DNA of 64,000 bases. Source: Vicia villosa. Lineage: Eukaryota; Streptophyta; Magnoliopsida; Fabales; Fabaceae. The notes under the pieces are model-generated. The model was given only the letters and a program-made list of their open reading frames with translations, searched no databases and was not told where the DNA came from. This document shows, piece by piece, positions 51,182-63,269 of the stretch; the stretch's first letter is position 1, and every line of letters starts with the position of its first letter. The stretch spans positions 106,822,455-106,886,454 of the forward strand of contig NC_081186.1 of NCBI RefSeq assembly GCF_029867415.1, written 5' to 3'. Position numbers and translations under genes: made by a program.

Positions 51182-51991
51182 TCAAAATTTCTTCCTCTCC
51201 CCATTTAGAATTGCATTTAGGATAATCATGTTAGCATGCCTCGCCAATACACGCTTTCCATTCATGTCCTCCATTCCAACCTCAAGGCGCCCCTTGTTTC
51301 GTCCATTATAATTTGAGTCCAAGTTGCAGGTGATCTTCACCTTCATATAACATTTCACCATCTCCGTATAATCCTTGCATTGTCCCAGCATCACATTCTT
51401 GCACACCACCTCAATAGTATTACTTGTTCTTTTAATCGAAACCGGTTTAGAACTAGGACCAAACAAACTCCTCGCACAGTTTTGAGTTTCGTTGATAACA
51501 ATCCAATTTAACCTCAAATTATCTTGAAAGTAGTCCATCCACAGTTCTTTGTTTCCTGGGATGTAAACATGAAGCAGATGCGGAAAGGCACAATAACCAT
51601 CAGCATTAGAGTTCGACTCGACTACAGTTGATTTACTCATTGAAAACCTAGGATGTGATTCTCCCTCTAGATACATATCAATGAGGTGTAAGATACACAT
51701 GGGAGGATGATCAATAGAGTGAACCTGAGAGTTATTATTATTACTAGAGTGAAGGGAAGGGAACACATCGGAGAAGAAGGAACGGTAACCACCAGGGAAG
51801 GTAGAGACGAAGCTGTTAATGTCCGGCAGGGAGAAAGGCCACGTGGAAGCACAAATGTTCTTCCATAGTTCGTCCTTTTTGATGATCAAGCGGCGATATT
51901 CGGAAGAGACGGAGGATAAGGCGGTTAAGGTAACTCCGTCGAGTAGGGGAAGAATGTGGTTGTCAATGATCTCCGGAGGTAAATTGTTCAT
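51182..51991 (-). CDS. F-box protein (At2g27310/At2g36090-like), copy 3
   Basis: The start at 51991 (MNNLPPEI) aligns with the starts of copies 1 and 2; the frame is open 34 codons further up to 52093, but that extension has no counterpart. The F-box is at about residues 5-48 (PPEIIDNHILPLLDGVTLTA, ELWKNICASTWPF). Then FPGGYRSFFSDVFPSL, IDMYLEGESHPRF, LRLNWIVINETQNCARSL, and a complete C-terminus (MEDMNGKRVLARHAN, LNAILNGERKKF). About 269 aa, no introns, no damage. It is the best candidate for a working SCF receptor subunit among the three. A Helitron-like end lies only about 130 bases upstream, so its ancestral promoter seems lost. Confidence 0.85.
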   Translation of the reverse strand: MNNLPPEIIDNHILPLLDGVTLTALSSVSSEYRRLIIKKDELWKNICASTWPFSLPDINSFVSTFPGGYRSFFSDVFPSLHSSNNNNSQVHSIDHPPMCILHLIDMYLEGESHPRFSMSKSTVVESNSNADGYCAFPHLLHVYIPGNKELWMDYFQDNLRLNWIVINETQNCARSLFGPSSKPVSIKRTSNTIEVVCKNVMLGQCKDYTEMVKCYMKVKITCNLDSNYNGRNKGRLEVGMEDMNGKRVLARHANMIILNAILNGERKKF

Positions 51992-52117
51992 GATGATCGG
52001 CCAAGTAACAAGAAAGATGTTGAGGAGGAGCTTACTAGGGTTGGTAGTGTTAATAAAGCGATGAAAGAGGGCTTGGCCCAACTGCCACAGCATGAAATAT
52101 ATGTTTTAGGTTTTTAA

Positions 52118-52147
52118 CTAGACGTTCTACCCGTGCAATGCACGGGT
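52118..52147 (-). mobile_element. Helitron-like 3' terminus next to F-box copy 3
   Basis: Minus-strand hairpin ACCCGTGC-ATT-GCACGGGT (52129-52147), seven bases, then CTAG and T. The element extends rightward; its 5' end was not found. Confidence 0.65.
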
Positions 52148-53401
52148 TAGTTTTATTGAATTTTTATATTATATATTAAGGTTTTAAAAAAGAATATGTT
52201 GATATAATTTTGTTTTATATTGATTGTATTATTTTATAAAAAAAAATAGCAATGATTTAATAATTTGTATTTTTAACATAATGTGAAAACGGGAAAATTA
52301 AAGTATTTTTAATATAATTTGAAAATGGGAAAATTAAAGAATAAAAAATATTAAAATTTAAAGAAAGTAAAAAAAACTAATTCACATATTATCTTTATTG
52401 ATTGATTATTGTATCTAATATTAAATTCATTCATAAATATTGAAAAAGTGTTAAATATAAAAAGAAATAAAAATTAAATAAATCATTACAATTTTAATAA
52501 AAATTAAAATTATAAAATGTAAAAACAATTTTGTTATTCTCGATTACCTAAAAAAAATAAGACTCGAAAAGATTGCATGAAATAAACCAACTAATTCTAA
52601 TAAAATATTAAATAAAACAATTAAAGAGTTAAATACAAATTAAAATTAAAAAAAAAAAAATTGAACTAAAATATTAGCAAAGTAATACATAATTTAAGAC
52701 AACAAAATAAGAAATATTTATTATAATATTGAATGATAAAAACAAATTTAAAATATATTGTAAAAACATTCATCTTCTAACTCTCCATATTTTCACAATT
52801 CAATTTATTCAACATATATATGAGAGATAAAATGGAAGAATGGTCATGATTAAATGCTTGAAATGAAATAATATGTAATTAATTTTGGAGGTGGTGTTGC
52901 TTTGAGTGCTTATTGCATTGAGAGAAAAGTACAAATAAACTATATTTACTGCATTGAGAGAAAAGTAAATAGAGAAAGAGAGAACAAATGGATTGAGAAA
53001 TGAGATGAGAAAGAGATAGTTGTGTTTACTTTGAATATGGTTTTATATTTGTTTCAGGGATGAAATAGTGGGAAATGGGTAATGGGTAATGACTAATGGG
53101 TAGTGGGTAATGGGTAACGTGGTAAGCCAATGAGAGATAGGAAGTTAAAATAATAGTAATTATTTTTATTATTTATAATATACTTTGGTATATTATGTAA
53201 AAAAATAAGTGTAGAAAAAATGTGGAGAGAATTTGTAATTAATTAAAATTAATTTAATTAACTAATTATTATTAATTATTTATTTATTATTATTATTTAT
53301 TATAGATTTTGGCGGGAAATTTTGATAGAGTTTTATTAATTGTTAGTGGGTTAGCGGTTTATTCTATAACAACACGATTTCATTTAATTAATTAGCTAAA
53401 A
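52148..53401. other. AT-rich body of Helitron-like element
   Basis: No coding potential. GTAATGGGTAATGG-type repeats near 53075-53120 recur near 54205, on the other side of the small Helitron at 53402, as if one older element had been split by it. Confidence 0.4.
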
Positions 53402-53990
53402 CTAGTAGTTTGCCCGTGCGATGCACGGGCAAGTTTGTATATTTTGCTCTTAATAATTTGATAATTATATTTTTAATATAAAAAATATCAATTATAAGAA
53501 AATAAGTAAAACATAGATTGAAAAAGGGAAAAGCGTGCGAGTAAGATGAAAAGAATATTAGAATAATAATTATGTTATTATTATTATTGGAGAATTAAAA
53601 ACTTTTTTATAAAAAATGAGAATTAGAATAATAAGATATAATAGTGCTAATTGAATATATTATTATTATTAATATTATTATTATTATTAGTTAGATATTA
53701 TATAATTATTATTATTAATACTGGTGGTTAAATATTATTATTATTATTATATTATTATTATAAATATAATAATAATTATTATTATTTATCTTAGTATAGA
53801 ATTTGTATAATTAGAGTTTGTACTTATAAATTAGAGTTTTTATTAATAATTATTAATGTAAAATCAATTTTTAAAAAAGTAGAATTATGATTGATATTAG
53901 AGTGACATGTGTCAAAGGTTGCCAATATTTGTTATCATGATGACACATGGCTAGGGTTGCCATCATGACAACCTTGCATTTATATATAAG
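53402..53990 (-). mobile_element. Small non-autonomous Helitron
   Basis: 3' end: hairpin GCCCGTGC-ATC-GCACGGGC (53412-53430), then CTAG at 53402-53405 followed by T. A plausible 5' end is TCTTATATATAAATGCAAGG at 53990, preceded by A, giving the A/T insertion context. The 589-base body is rich in ATT trinucleotides and has no gene. Confidence 0.6.
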
Positions 53991-55162
53991 ATATAAAGGA
54001 TATATATTGATTCTCACATTTTTAATTAATAATTAATTATTTAATTATTTATGTTTTTAAAATAAATTTAGAAAATTTGGGTTTTGAATTTTATTATTAT
54101 TATTATTATTAATTTAAGATTATTATTATCATTAATTTTAATTTAACATTATTATTATTAATTTTTTTAATAAATTTAAGAAATTTTAAAATTAGGAAGT
54201 GGGTAATGGGTTATTTTGGTTAATAGTTAGTGGGTAAATGAATTTTATTATTATTAATATTAATTTAAGATAATTATTATTATTAATTTTATTTTAATTA
54301 TTAATTAATTAATAAGTGAATTAATTTTGGTGGGAGTTTTGGAGGGAAGAAATTATAGGATTATAATTTAATATGATATGATATGATATGATGATTCCAC
54401 TTTACAATTTTACATCTATTTTAGTTTTATTCAATTTAATTATTTGAATAAATTATACCTAGAAAAATATTCATATTACATTAAAGCGCTGCGTATGTTC
54501 TTCAATTTTATAAATATTTATAATTTTATTAAAATATGACATATTTTAATTCCAATAAATCTTATTAATTAAAGTTGTTAACTTACCGAAATATATTTTG
54601 AAACCAAAATTAGGGTTATTTAAATAATTTTATTTATTAATATTTATTTATTATTAATAATCAAATTTTTATTTTTAATGATTATTGTTTTCATATTCCT
54701 TTTAAGTAGGACACTATTTATAATGTTTAATTAATTTATTAAAGTGACGAAAAATAATTAATAATTTTTTTATCACTAATATTTTTCTATTCATTAATTA
54801 ATAAATATCAATTTACTAAGTTAATTTAAAAAAATCAATAGCACGTTCTTTTTAAGTAGGACATTACTCATAATGTTTAATAAATTTATTAATGTGATAA
54901 ATAATAATTAATAATTGTTCACCACAAATATTTTTCTATTCATGTTTATAAACATATAAGTTGAGAATTTATCAATTTTTTTTAATACTATGTTTTTACA
55001 TTAATATGTTACCGAAATGGTTTTTGGTTTTTACTTACCTAGGGTGTAATGATTTTTACTTGCATAGAAACCATAGCTTTATATGCAAACATATCAAAAA
55101 GTGTTTTACTTTAAACATATTATTATACTATTTACAGAAAAATATTGTGTACTCATTATTTG

Positions 55163-55167
<5 letters not shown>
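53991..55167. other. AT-rich stretch with no recognised gene
   Basis: TTATTA and TGATATGATA simple repeats. A phrase TTTTTAAGTAGGACA-type with AATGTTTAAT recurs at about 54701 and 54850, a local duplication. Confidence 0.5.

Positions 55168-55226
<59 letters not shown>
55168..55226. repeat. (AT)n microsatellite
   Basis: About 58 bases of AT dinucleotide, left flank of the MITE at 55227. Confidence 0.95.
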
Positions 55227-56458
<1,232 letters not shown>

Positions 56459-56622
56459 GAGAGGGTTGACCTAGTGGGAGGGTGTTTGGGTCTCAAGGGT
56501 ATGCTCCCCTTGAGGTCCTGAGTTCGAAGGAGCATAGGACCAACTTTCGGAGGCTACGTGGGGCAGTAATGCTCTCGGGTGGATTAGTCGGTACAGAAGG
56601 AAGGAGACCACTCTAAAAAAAA
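56459..56622 (+). mobile_element. tRNA-derived SINE
   Basis: A box-A-like GTTGACCTAGTGGG near 56465 and a box-B-like GAGTTCGAAGG at 56520 are spaced as in tRNA promoters. The rest (GGGTCTCAAGGGTATGCTCC, CGGGTGGATTAGTCGGTAC) is tRNA-unrelated and ends near an A-rich tail. I associate this consensus with legume SINEs. Confidence 0.7.
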
Positions 56623-56891
56623 TATATTCTCTCTAACTTTCCACTATTTTTTTCATATTATCATTTTTTATTTATTTAAAAAAATTCATTTTTATTTTAT
56701 ATGTATTAGAGATCCTCTCGTTCAATTTTCTATATGGAAAGGGAATGAGCGAAAAATAAAAAAGAATATTCGAGTTCATATATTAATAAACAAATTAATT
56801 TCATTTTCTTATTTAAAATTGAGTGAAATCTCATCAAGGTATATATATTAAAAAAATATTAAATAAATATGAAAAATGTTATAATTAAATT

Positions 56892-56920
56892 TTCGTGGAT
56901 CGCACGAGTTCAAATTCTAG
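56892..56920 (+). mobile_element. Degenerate Helitron-like 3' terminus
   Basis: TCGTG-GATCG-CACGA, then nine bases and CTAG followed by TTT on the plus strand. The stem is shorter than at the other three termini. Confidence 0.35.
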
Positions 56921-57294
56921 TTTATATGTATATAGTTTTAGTCCCTCTTATTTTTAAAATTTTTTATCCTTAAAATTTTAAATTTTGAATTTTTTTATAC
57001 ATATTTAATATTTAAAATACTGTAAAATATTTATTTACGAAATTTTAAAATGAGAAGAAATAAATATTATTTTTTAAATTTTAAAAGATAATATTAAAAT
57101 TAATGAAAATTTCGACTTAAAAAAATCAAATTTTGAGTATTTTTTATAATGTTCTAAACATGTCTGTAAAATAATTATTCAAAATACACACTAGTTAAAG
57201 AGTAGTAACAAAAATACATGCATAATAATTTTGTAGAGACTAAAATATGTCACTTTTTTATAGGGACAAAAAATAAATTTTGATAGTTTATATG

Positions 57295-58600
57295 TGTAGA
57301 AACAAGCTTCTCAATCAAATGGTTTTGATGAAGACAACATGGATATCTAACTATCAAGAAAGGATGAGAAAAAGATTCAAAGAGCATTCAATCCAAGTCT
57401 CAATATAGCATCAAGTTTCTTAAAACAACTTTTGAAGACTTTTGGAGTTAAGGTATAAACATATTATTATCTTGATAAAATAGTGCTCAAAATACATACA
57501 TTATTGCATAAAGTCACTAGTTCCTGTCTCTAAAAAATCTTTGCATTTTAGAAGTCTTAAGAAACAAATTTTTTGTGTCTTCCTTCAGTGTAACCGGTTA
57601 CGGTTATAGGCGTAACCGGTTACGGTCACGCAGCCACACTCCCTTTTGCTTCTGGAATTCTTTTTCTTTCCAGCGTAACCGGTTATGGTTCTTGGTGTAA
57701 CCGGTTACGAAAACGCATTTTTCAAAATTTCTTCTACAACGGTATAGCGTAACCGGTTACGGGCATTTTCGTAACCCGTTACGACTGAAACAGTAGCACT
57801 TGTTCATTTTGTTTTGGTGCATACGGATCAGAATTTATTTCACTCAAACATTGCACTTGTTCATTGAATCATACTCATTCCTAGGGGTGTTAAGACATTA
57901 TATATATCCTCACTTTCAGATTTCATACTTACCTCTTTCATTTTTGCAATTATATACATTTATTCTCTCAAATTTCACACCAAGTGCTCTTTGATATTCA
58001 AACTTTCACATTGATATTTTTTCTGCATTAGTGTTCCATACATGCCCAGAAAAAATTCATATCATTCATCATAAACATTGAGCACTATACTATCATTGAT
58101 AATTGCTTGAAAGGGAAGATCAATCCAAGATTGATATATTATTCATCTTTATAAACTCTTGTATAAATTCAAAAGAAAACTTTTTCCTTACTATCCAGGA
58201 TTGTTGGAAGTAAGTGGTGTGTTTGAAGAGGATTGTTCTTCGTCCACAATAGTGTTGATTGATCTTAAAGGTGTTAAGAACCTTTGATCACCCTATAGGT
58301 TAGATAGTAGGCATAGGCTTGTACAATTATTCTAACTATAGTGAAATCTCTTTCGTGTTTGAAAGGGGACTGGAGTACTCTTGGATTGTGAGGGGAACCA
58401 GTATATATCGTTGTGTCTTTTATCTTTCCGCTTTTACCGCTTTCATCACCATTACAAAGAAAAAGATAAGAACCATCCTAAACCTTCAAACACTTAACCA
58501 AAAAGTTAGTAAAAGCATTCTCATTAAACCGATTAAGTTTTGAAAACCTAATTCACCCCCCCCTCTTAGGCATATCTGATACTTACAATATGGATCAAAA
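57295..58600 (+). mobile_element. Copia-like LTR remnant (possibly solo)
   Basis: AAGGGGACTGGAGTACTC, GGGGAACCAGTATA and the terminal AATTCACCCCCCCCTCTTAG are phrases I associate with long LTRs of plant Ty1-copia elements. No coding domains and no second LTR are present. The exact borders are uncertain. Confidence 0.45.
57590..57783. repeat. Six paired 13-bp palindromes GTAACCGGTTACG
   Basis: Copies start at 57590, 57612, 57675, 57697, 57749 and 57771. They form three pairs, each with exactly 22 bases between starts; copies 3 and 6 have one substitution each. Each palindrome contains two inverted CNGTTR MYB-type cores. Confidence 0.9.
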
Positions 58601-58861
58601 TATTTAAGAATATCGGGAATACCGCTTGGAATGCGAGGGACGTTGTTTGGGATTGCAAAGCGTTAATTTGGAGGTGGTCATATATCGGGAAAATTACTCA
58701 ATCCAATTATAATTTTTATGAGTTTAGCAAAAACCCTTTATTTTACTTAAGTTAGGTGTTATTTAGTGGGTAATTTTCTTTTTTTGATTCGTATCTCTTT
58801 TTATAATCGAGTTTCATAGAACATTCGTTCTTAATCAATTCAACTTGCTTACAAAAAAAAA
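58600..58861 (+). pseudogene. LINE 3' tail fragment
   Basis: NTAWNARDVVWDCKALIWRW and SYIGKITQSNYNFYEF encode the extreme C-terminus of the L1 LINE ORF2, like 39180-39280. It then runs to ATTCAACTTGCTTAC and an A-run (58852-58861). Strongly 5'-truncated insertion. Confidence 0.7.
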
Positions 58862-58877
58862 TAGATCAAAAACATAT

Positions 58878-59167
58878 GACAAAATATTCTTTTTGGTCCC
58901 GTATGTTAACCTCGAGATTCATTTTGGTCCCTTAACTTCGAAAAGTTCCATATTGGTCCATTAACCCTTTTCAAAAAGTGTTATTTTAGCTTCTTTTTTT
59001 TTGTCATATTAACGATGAAAAAAACTCAAAAATCAGCCGCTAATATGATGAAAAGGACTAAAATGAAACCTTTTGAAGAGTTAAGGGACCAATATGAAAC
59101 TTTTTAAAGTTAAGAGACTAAAATGAACTCCGAGTTTAACATACGGGACCAAAAGAAATATTTTACC
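58878..59167. mobile_element. Mutator-type MITE with 9-bp TSD
   Basis: TIRs GACAAAATATTCTTTTTGGT and, on the other strand, GGTAAAATATTTCTTTTGGT, followed by CCCGTATGTTAA. The flanks are both AAAACATAT (58869-58877 and 59168-59176). The body has further TTTTGGTCCCTTAAC inverted copies. No gene. Confidence 0.8.
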
Positions 59168-59349
59168 AAAACATATTGAACCCAACATTAAAATATATAC
59201 TCTATGTTCCTTTTATTCAAAACATATGATATTTCATTTTTAGGATGGATACTCATTAGGTTACATTTTCCTCTTCTAAGAGACGGTCGTCTTACACGAT
59301 CTTCGTCTCTTATTTTTTTGTCTAATTGTTAGATCCGTTTTTAGATTCA

Positions 59350-60353
59350 TGGATTTAGGATTAGCAGAATTTTGTTAAAATATTGTTAAAATATTGTTAT
59401 TTGAAGGATGTTAAGCAAGTTGTCTTAACATGTTGATATACTCATACAGCTGAGTATGAACTTACATTGAAAACCAGATGTCATGACTGATATTGTGACA
59501 TTCTAATCTAGAACATCAGTACAGGTTACTTGGAATCTTACATATTTGATTTGATTTTTTGATATCTTTTTGGATGTATCTCAATGAATTACGCGGGTCA
59601 AGAAGAATTAATCTAATGCAAGTGAATCAAATCTCCAACAAAATTAAAGTTTTTAAAATTGGATGATTAAGATAATTTAGGAAACTTGAAGATTTGTTCC
59701 AAAATTTAAAAAAGATTTCACTGCAGATTTGTTGCATCTCTCAGCTTATGGATCAAGTAAAGTTTTTCGAAGCCCGTAGACTATTAAAGACTATTTCAAG
59801 AGAACCCTAGACCTAATGTAACTAAGTCTTACACAATTGTAAAATTAGGGAAAGGATTATAATTCTTAGGTTTTGAGAGTCTCTTGTGTTTTAAGTCACC
59901 CATGTATCTTTTGATACCATGTGGTAGACTGATTGTTACTTGGTTGTTTGTCAAGTTATTGTTCTCACTCTTAAAACTTTTAACATTTGAATTGAGTATT
60001 GTTCTTGGTTGAAGCTTTTAAGACAAACCAAGTATTTTGTATTTGAAGTGTAATCTTTTAAACTAGGTTATTCTTGATACGGTCACTGAGATTGAGACTG
60101 TTACATATCACTAAGGTGATTTAGGAAGTGGGATGGTGATCTCTCATATCTAGATGTTGATCTCTAGGTATAAGTTGCACGAGATAGTGATTAAGTGACA
60201 AGTTGTAAGCTACGACTGTTTAGGCTTTGAATTAATATTGTCATACTGGATTTCCTTCCTGGCTTGGTAGCTCCCAAATTAGTGTTGTTGCATTGAACTA
60301 GTTAACAATTCTCTGTGTTGTTTAGCATTCTGCAATTTTCGATTCAGTATCAT
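59350..60353 (+). mobile_element. Copia-like LTR, interrupted by CACTA-4
   Basis: TGACTGATATTGTGACATTC, GGTGATCTCTCATATCTAGA and TTCCTTCCTGGCTTGGTAGC are segments I recall from a common legume copia LTR. The sequence runs to CATTCTGCAATTTTCGATTC and is then broken by CACTACAAAAA, so its last bases should lie on the far side of CACTA-4. Confidence 0.5.
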
Positions 60354-60760
60354 CACTACAAAAAAAAAGGTCTTCTGCCACGGCCAAGAAACCGAGGCTA
60401 TATGTAAAATAACCGTGGCGTAACGCTGAGGCCACGGTTTGGCCACGAAAATCCAACTGTGGGATATGCGGGCGTGGCCTAAAGTATAGTCCACGGTTTT
60501 TTGGTATATACCACTTTTTTTGACATCCGTGGCTTTTATAGGCCACAGTTTAGGTAGTTTGATTAAGGCCGCGGTTTATATTTGTCATGATTACAGAACT
60601 GTGGCCATATGGTAAAACCACGGTTTCAATTTAACGTTTAGCATTCAGTTTTGGTTCAAGGTATAGTCGCGGTTTGGTTATGACCACAAATTTAAAACCG
60701 TGGTTATATTTTGTGCATTCTAAACTATTAATCTTGCCACGGTTTAGTATAAATTTAATG
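60354..60760. repeat. CACTA-4 subterminal GGCCACGG array
   Basis: About fifteen units of GGCCACGGTTT or AACCGTGGCC with variants in 400 bases, in both orientations. Confidence 0.8.
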
Positions 60761-61131
60761 TAAATAAATTTAGTGGCTTATATTAATCCAACACAGCAAT
60801 CACTTGCGCCAATTTTAAAGAATTTAAAATTTGATTACTATAATTTTATGAATACAAATTATTTTACTGTCTACACATCAATGACAATAGCATCACTATA
60901 TGATTGATAAACCACATTATATATCTAATAAACCTGCACCAAAACTAAATATAAAACTTAAGTGACAAAGACTTGCTATAAACACTACAAACATATCATC
61001 ATCCCTAGAAGTAGTTAATTATAAATCATACTCCATATATGATAATTTTCTTCCCTAGTGTCACTAATCTCATCAACAGAACTTCTTTCATGTAATCTTT
61101 CAGAAGGCCTTCTAGTTGAATATGAGCAAAG
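60761..61131 (-). other. Terminal region of captured segment
   Basis: AT-rich to 61014. From 61131 down to 61015 a minus-strand frame (FAHIQLEGLLKDYMKEVLLM) continues the transporter exon but is unlike Spinster proteins, so another unidentified fragment may be fused here. Confidence 0.35.
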
Positions 61132-61247
61132 CCTCCTGCTAAAGTGCCCAATATTCCACAAACAATTGTAATCCCTCCAAATATCATAGCCTCCTGCTAA
61201 AGTGCCCAATATTCCACAAACAATTGTAATCCCTCCAAATATCATAT
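61132..61247. repeat. 58-bp tandem duplication in transporter exon
   Basis: Units start at 61132 and 61190 (CCTCCTGCTAAAGTGCCCAA) and are identical. As 58 is not a multiple of three, the duplication breaks the exon's frame. Confidence 0.95.
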
Positions 61248-61740
61248 CTGCATTAGTCTGACAAAGTAAAGTCTAGTTAGTAAAATGATTTTATACCAAA
61301 AAACATCGTGTTTCATTAGAAAATTATCTTAAGATATCAGGAATAAACTTATTTTAAGCAAGCAACAATATATAAATGAAAGAAGGGTAAAATCTTATGT
61401 ACACACTTGGTCATCACATGAAATAAAGTCTTACCATGTTATAGATACTATAACCAGCATTAGGGCCCCAATATGAGTAAGCACCTATGACAAAGTTATA
61501 TGCTATGTAACCTGCAAATAGGCATTCAGCAACAATTAAAGGAAGAAACATGGAAAAAAACAATATGATTGTAAAAAATGGTGCATAAATAGGTAGAAGA
61601 GAATGGTATATGAAGTTTTAAGAAAGAAGCTAGTCATACAAAGGATTCTGAGATGAGTTTAATATAGTTAAACATGAAGAAAATAGTTAATGCATACCTA
61701 GAACGTTGACGACGTAAACCTTTTTAGACAAGATCCATGA
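61190..61740 (-). pseudogene. Spinster-like (SPNS) sphingolipid transporter fragment
   Basis: Three exons with canonical borders: one ending WILSKKVYVVNVL (donor at 61697), 61511-61435 (GYIAYNFVIGAYSYWGPNAG, YSIYNM), and one from about 61255 (TNADMIFGGITIVCGILGTL, AGG). Joined, they read through one transmembrane region of a major-facilitator transporter of the Spinster type. The order and phases fit a genomic, intron-containing source. Roughly 50 residues of a protein of about 500, so it is a fragment, and the last exon carries the 58-bp duplication. Confidence 0.7.
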
Positions 61741-61755
61741 TGGATATTAACATAC

Positions 61756-62895
61756 CTCTTCACAAATTGGAGGAAGCTGTGAGGTGAGATTTTCCTCCAA
61801 CTTAGAATCCTTGTGGTCCTCCTAGAGTACATCCACACATCAATCAGTTAAGAAATTCATAAATTCCAAAAAAACACTAAGAGTTGTTGGAATGAGCTTT
61901 CTCACCTCAGGAATTGTGTTCTCTTCCTCAACACAACTCGGATTTTCTTGAACATTTGTGAACACCATTCTGAACCATCTTCAATTCCATTCATACGAAT
62001 TAAAGTTACTCACTAAAATTATAGAGATGCAAAAAGAAAAGAAAAAAAAGGTAAGAGAAAAGAGCTGTGAGCCCACCTTTATTATATTTGCATCTGTCCA
62101 TGGTTCAGACCGGTAAAACTATATCTAGATGAAACACTACTACATGAATATGAACCTAAGAGATCTTTTTTGATAATACCACCATGTGAAGAATATTCTC
62201 TCACGGTGGTATTAGGTGATAAAGACTGAAAGCAATGATGGTCCGAGAATTTCGGCCTAAAAAAGTATTTTGATGGTTGCAACAAGAAAGCCCATCTCCG
62301 ATCTCGGCACTGTATTCTCCTCAAGTACATTGAAGTTATTGCCTTTCTCCAACTTTTACTATGCTGCACGAGAATCGCAGCCGTCTGACAATTAACATGG
62401 TCATAAAACACAGAGTTCAGCATTAGATAGTTCTAATAACCAAACAGAAACTTAGTCTCTTTGGAGTAATGTGAGTAATTATAAACCTAACTCTCGCACC
62501 AACTGCTTCCTGCACAAATCAAAATGCAGTATTCAATTATCTATATCAAACAAGTAACCAAAAGGAAATGCAACAAATACTCAGAAGACAGGGGGTGTCA
62601 CCTCTAAGTTTGAAGTATACTGGACTAAACTCTTTTCGAGGAGCTAATAAAAATTTTTGTGTGGCCAAGAAGATGTCCTTCTGTGAGTCACTAAAAAAGA
62701 AAAAGGAAACACAATGGAATTGATGAAGAAACTTCTCAATAACCTTTAATTAGTCAATGTTATAGGAAGACTTAAAGATGGGCAAAGAAAAATAAGGATT
62801 GTCAAATTAGGAAACCAGATACTGAGATATTCAATCTATTCATGAACTCACCTTGCATCAATTGATTCAAGCAACTTAGTATCAAACTTGTTGCC
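61756..62895 (-). pseudogene. Exon-like fragments of unidentified gene(s)
   Basis: From high to low coordinates: VLGNKFDTKLLESIDA (donor near 62853) splices in frame to SDSQKDIFLATQKFLLAPRK and FSPVYFKLR (62690-62602). Then a short piece near 62500, a frame with SWRKAITSMYLRRIQCRDRR and WAFLLQPSKYFF (62423-62082), MVFTNVQENPSCVEEENTIPE in pieces (61968-61907) and EDHKDSKLEENLTSQLPPIC (61821-61756). Splice sites are mostly GT-AG. I do not recognise the source families. Confidence 0.45.
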
Positions 62896-63269
62896 AAGAA
62901 CCTGATCATCATATATAAATTAATATAAGTTTTGGTGACAATAATGCTTCCAAGTGAGATTCAGTTGGGCAATCTACAACGAGAACAATAGGACCAGGAA
63001 TAGAAGGAAAACAAATCCATTCAATCAACTTGCGACATAAGAGAAAATAAATCGGTCTCAAGCATATATATAAAATACATACACATTCACTTGCATTGAC
63101 ACCAATCTACCATCACAAGCCAACACCATCAAAAATCCTGCATATAAAAAAACCAAGGAAACATACATCAAATTATCAACATCCATATACCTAAAACCAT
63201 ATTGCAATCAATTCCCAAACTAAATGCCATTCAACAAAACCAACTGCACTCTCACACCATACCATACCT

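Noticed and set aside
51992..52093. N-terminal extension of F-box copy 3 as part of the protein
   Set aside because: The two paralogues start at the position equivalent to 51991 and the extension has no similarity to them; kept only as a finding.
56465..56535. Possible tRNA gene (box A and box B present)
   Set aside because: No cloverleaf stems can be formed; downstream sequence fits a tRNA-derived SINE.
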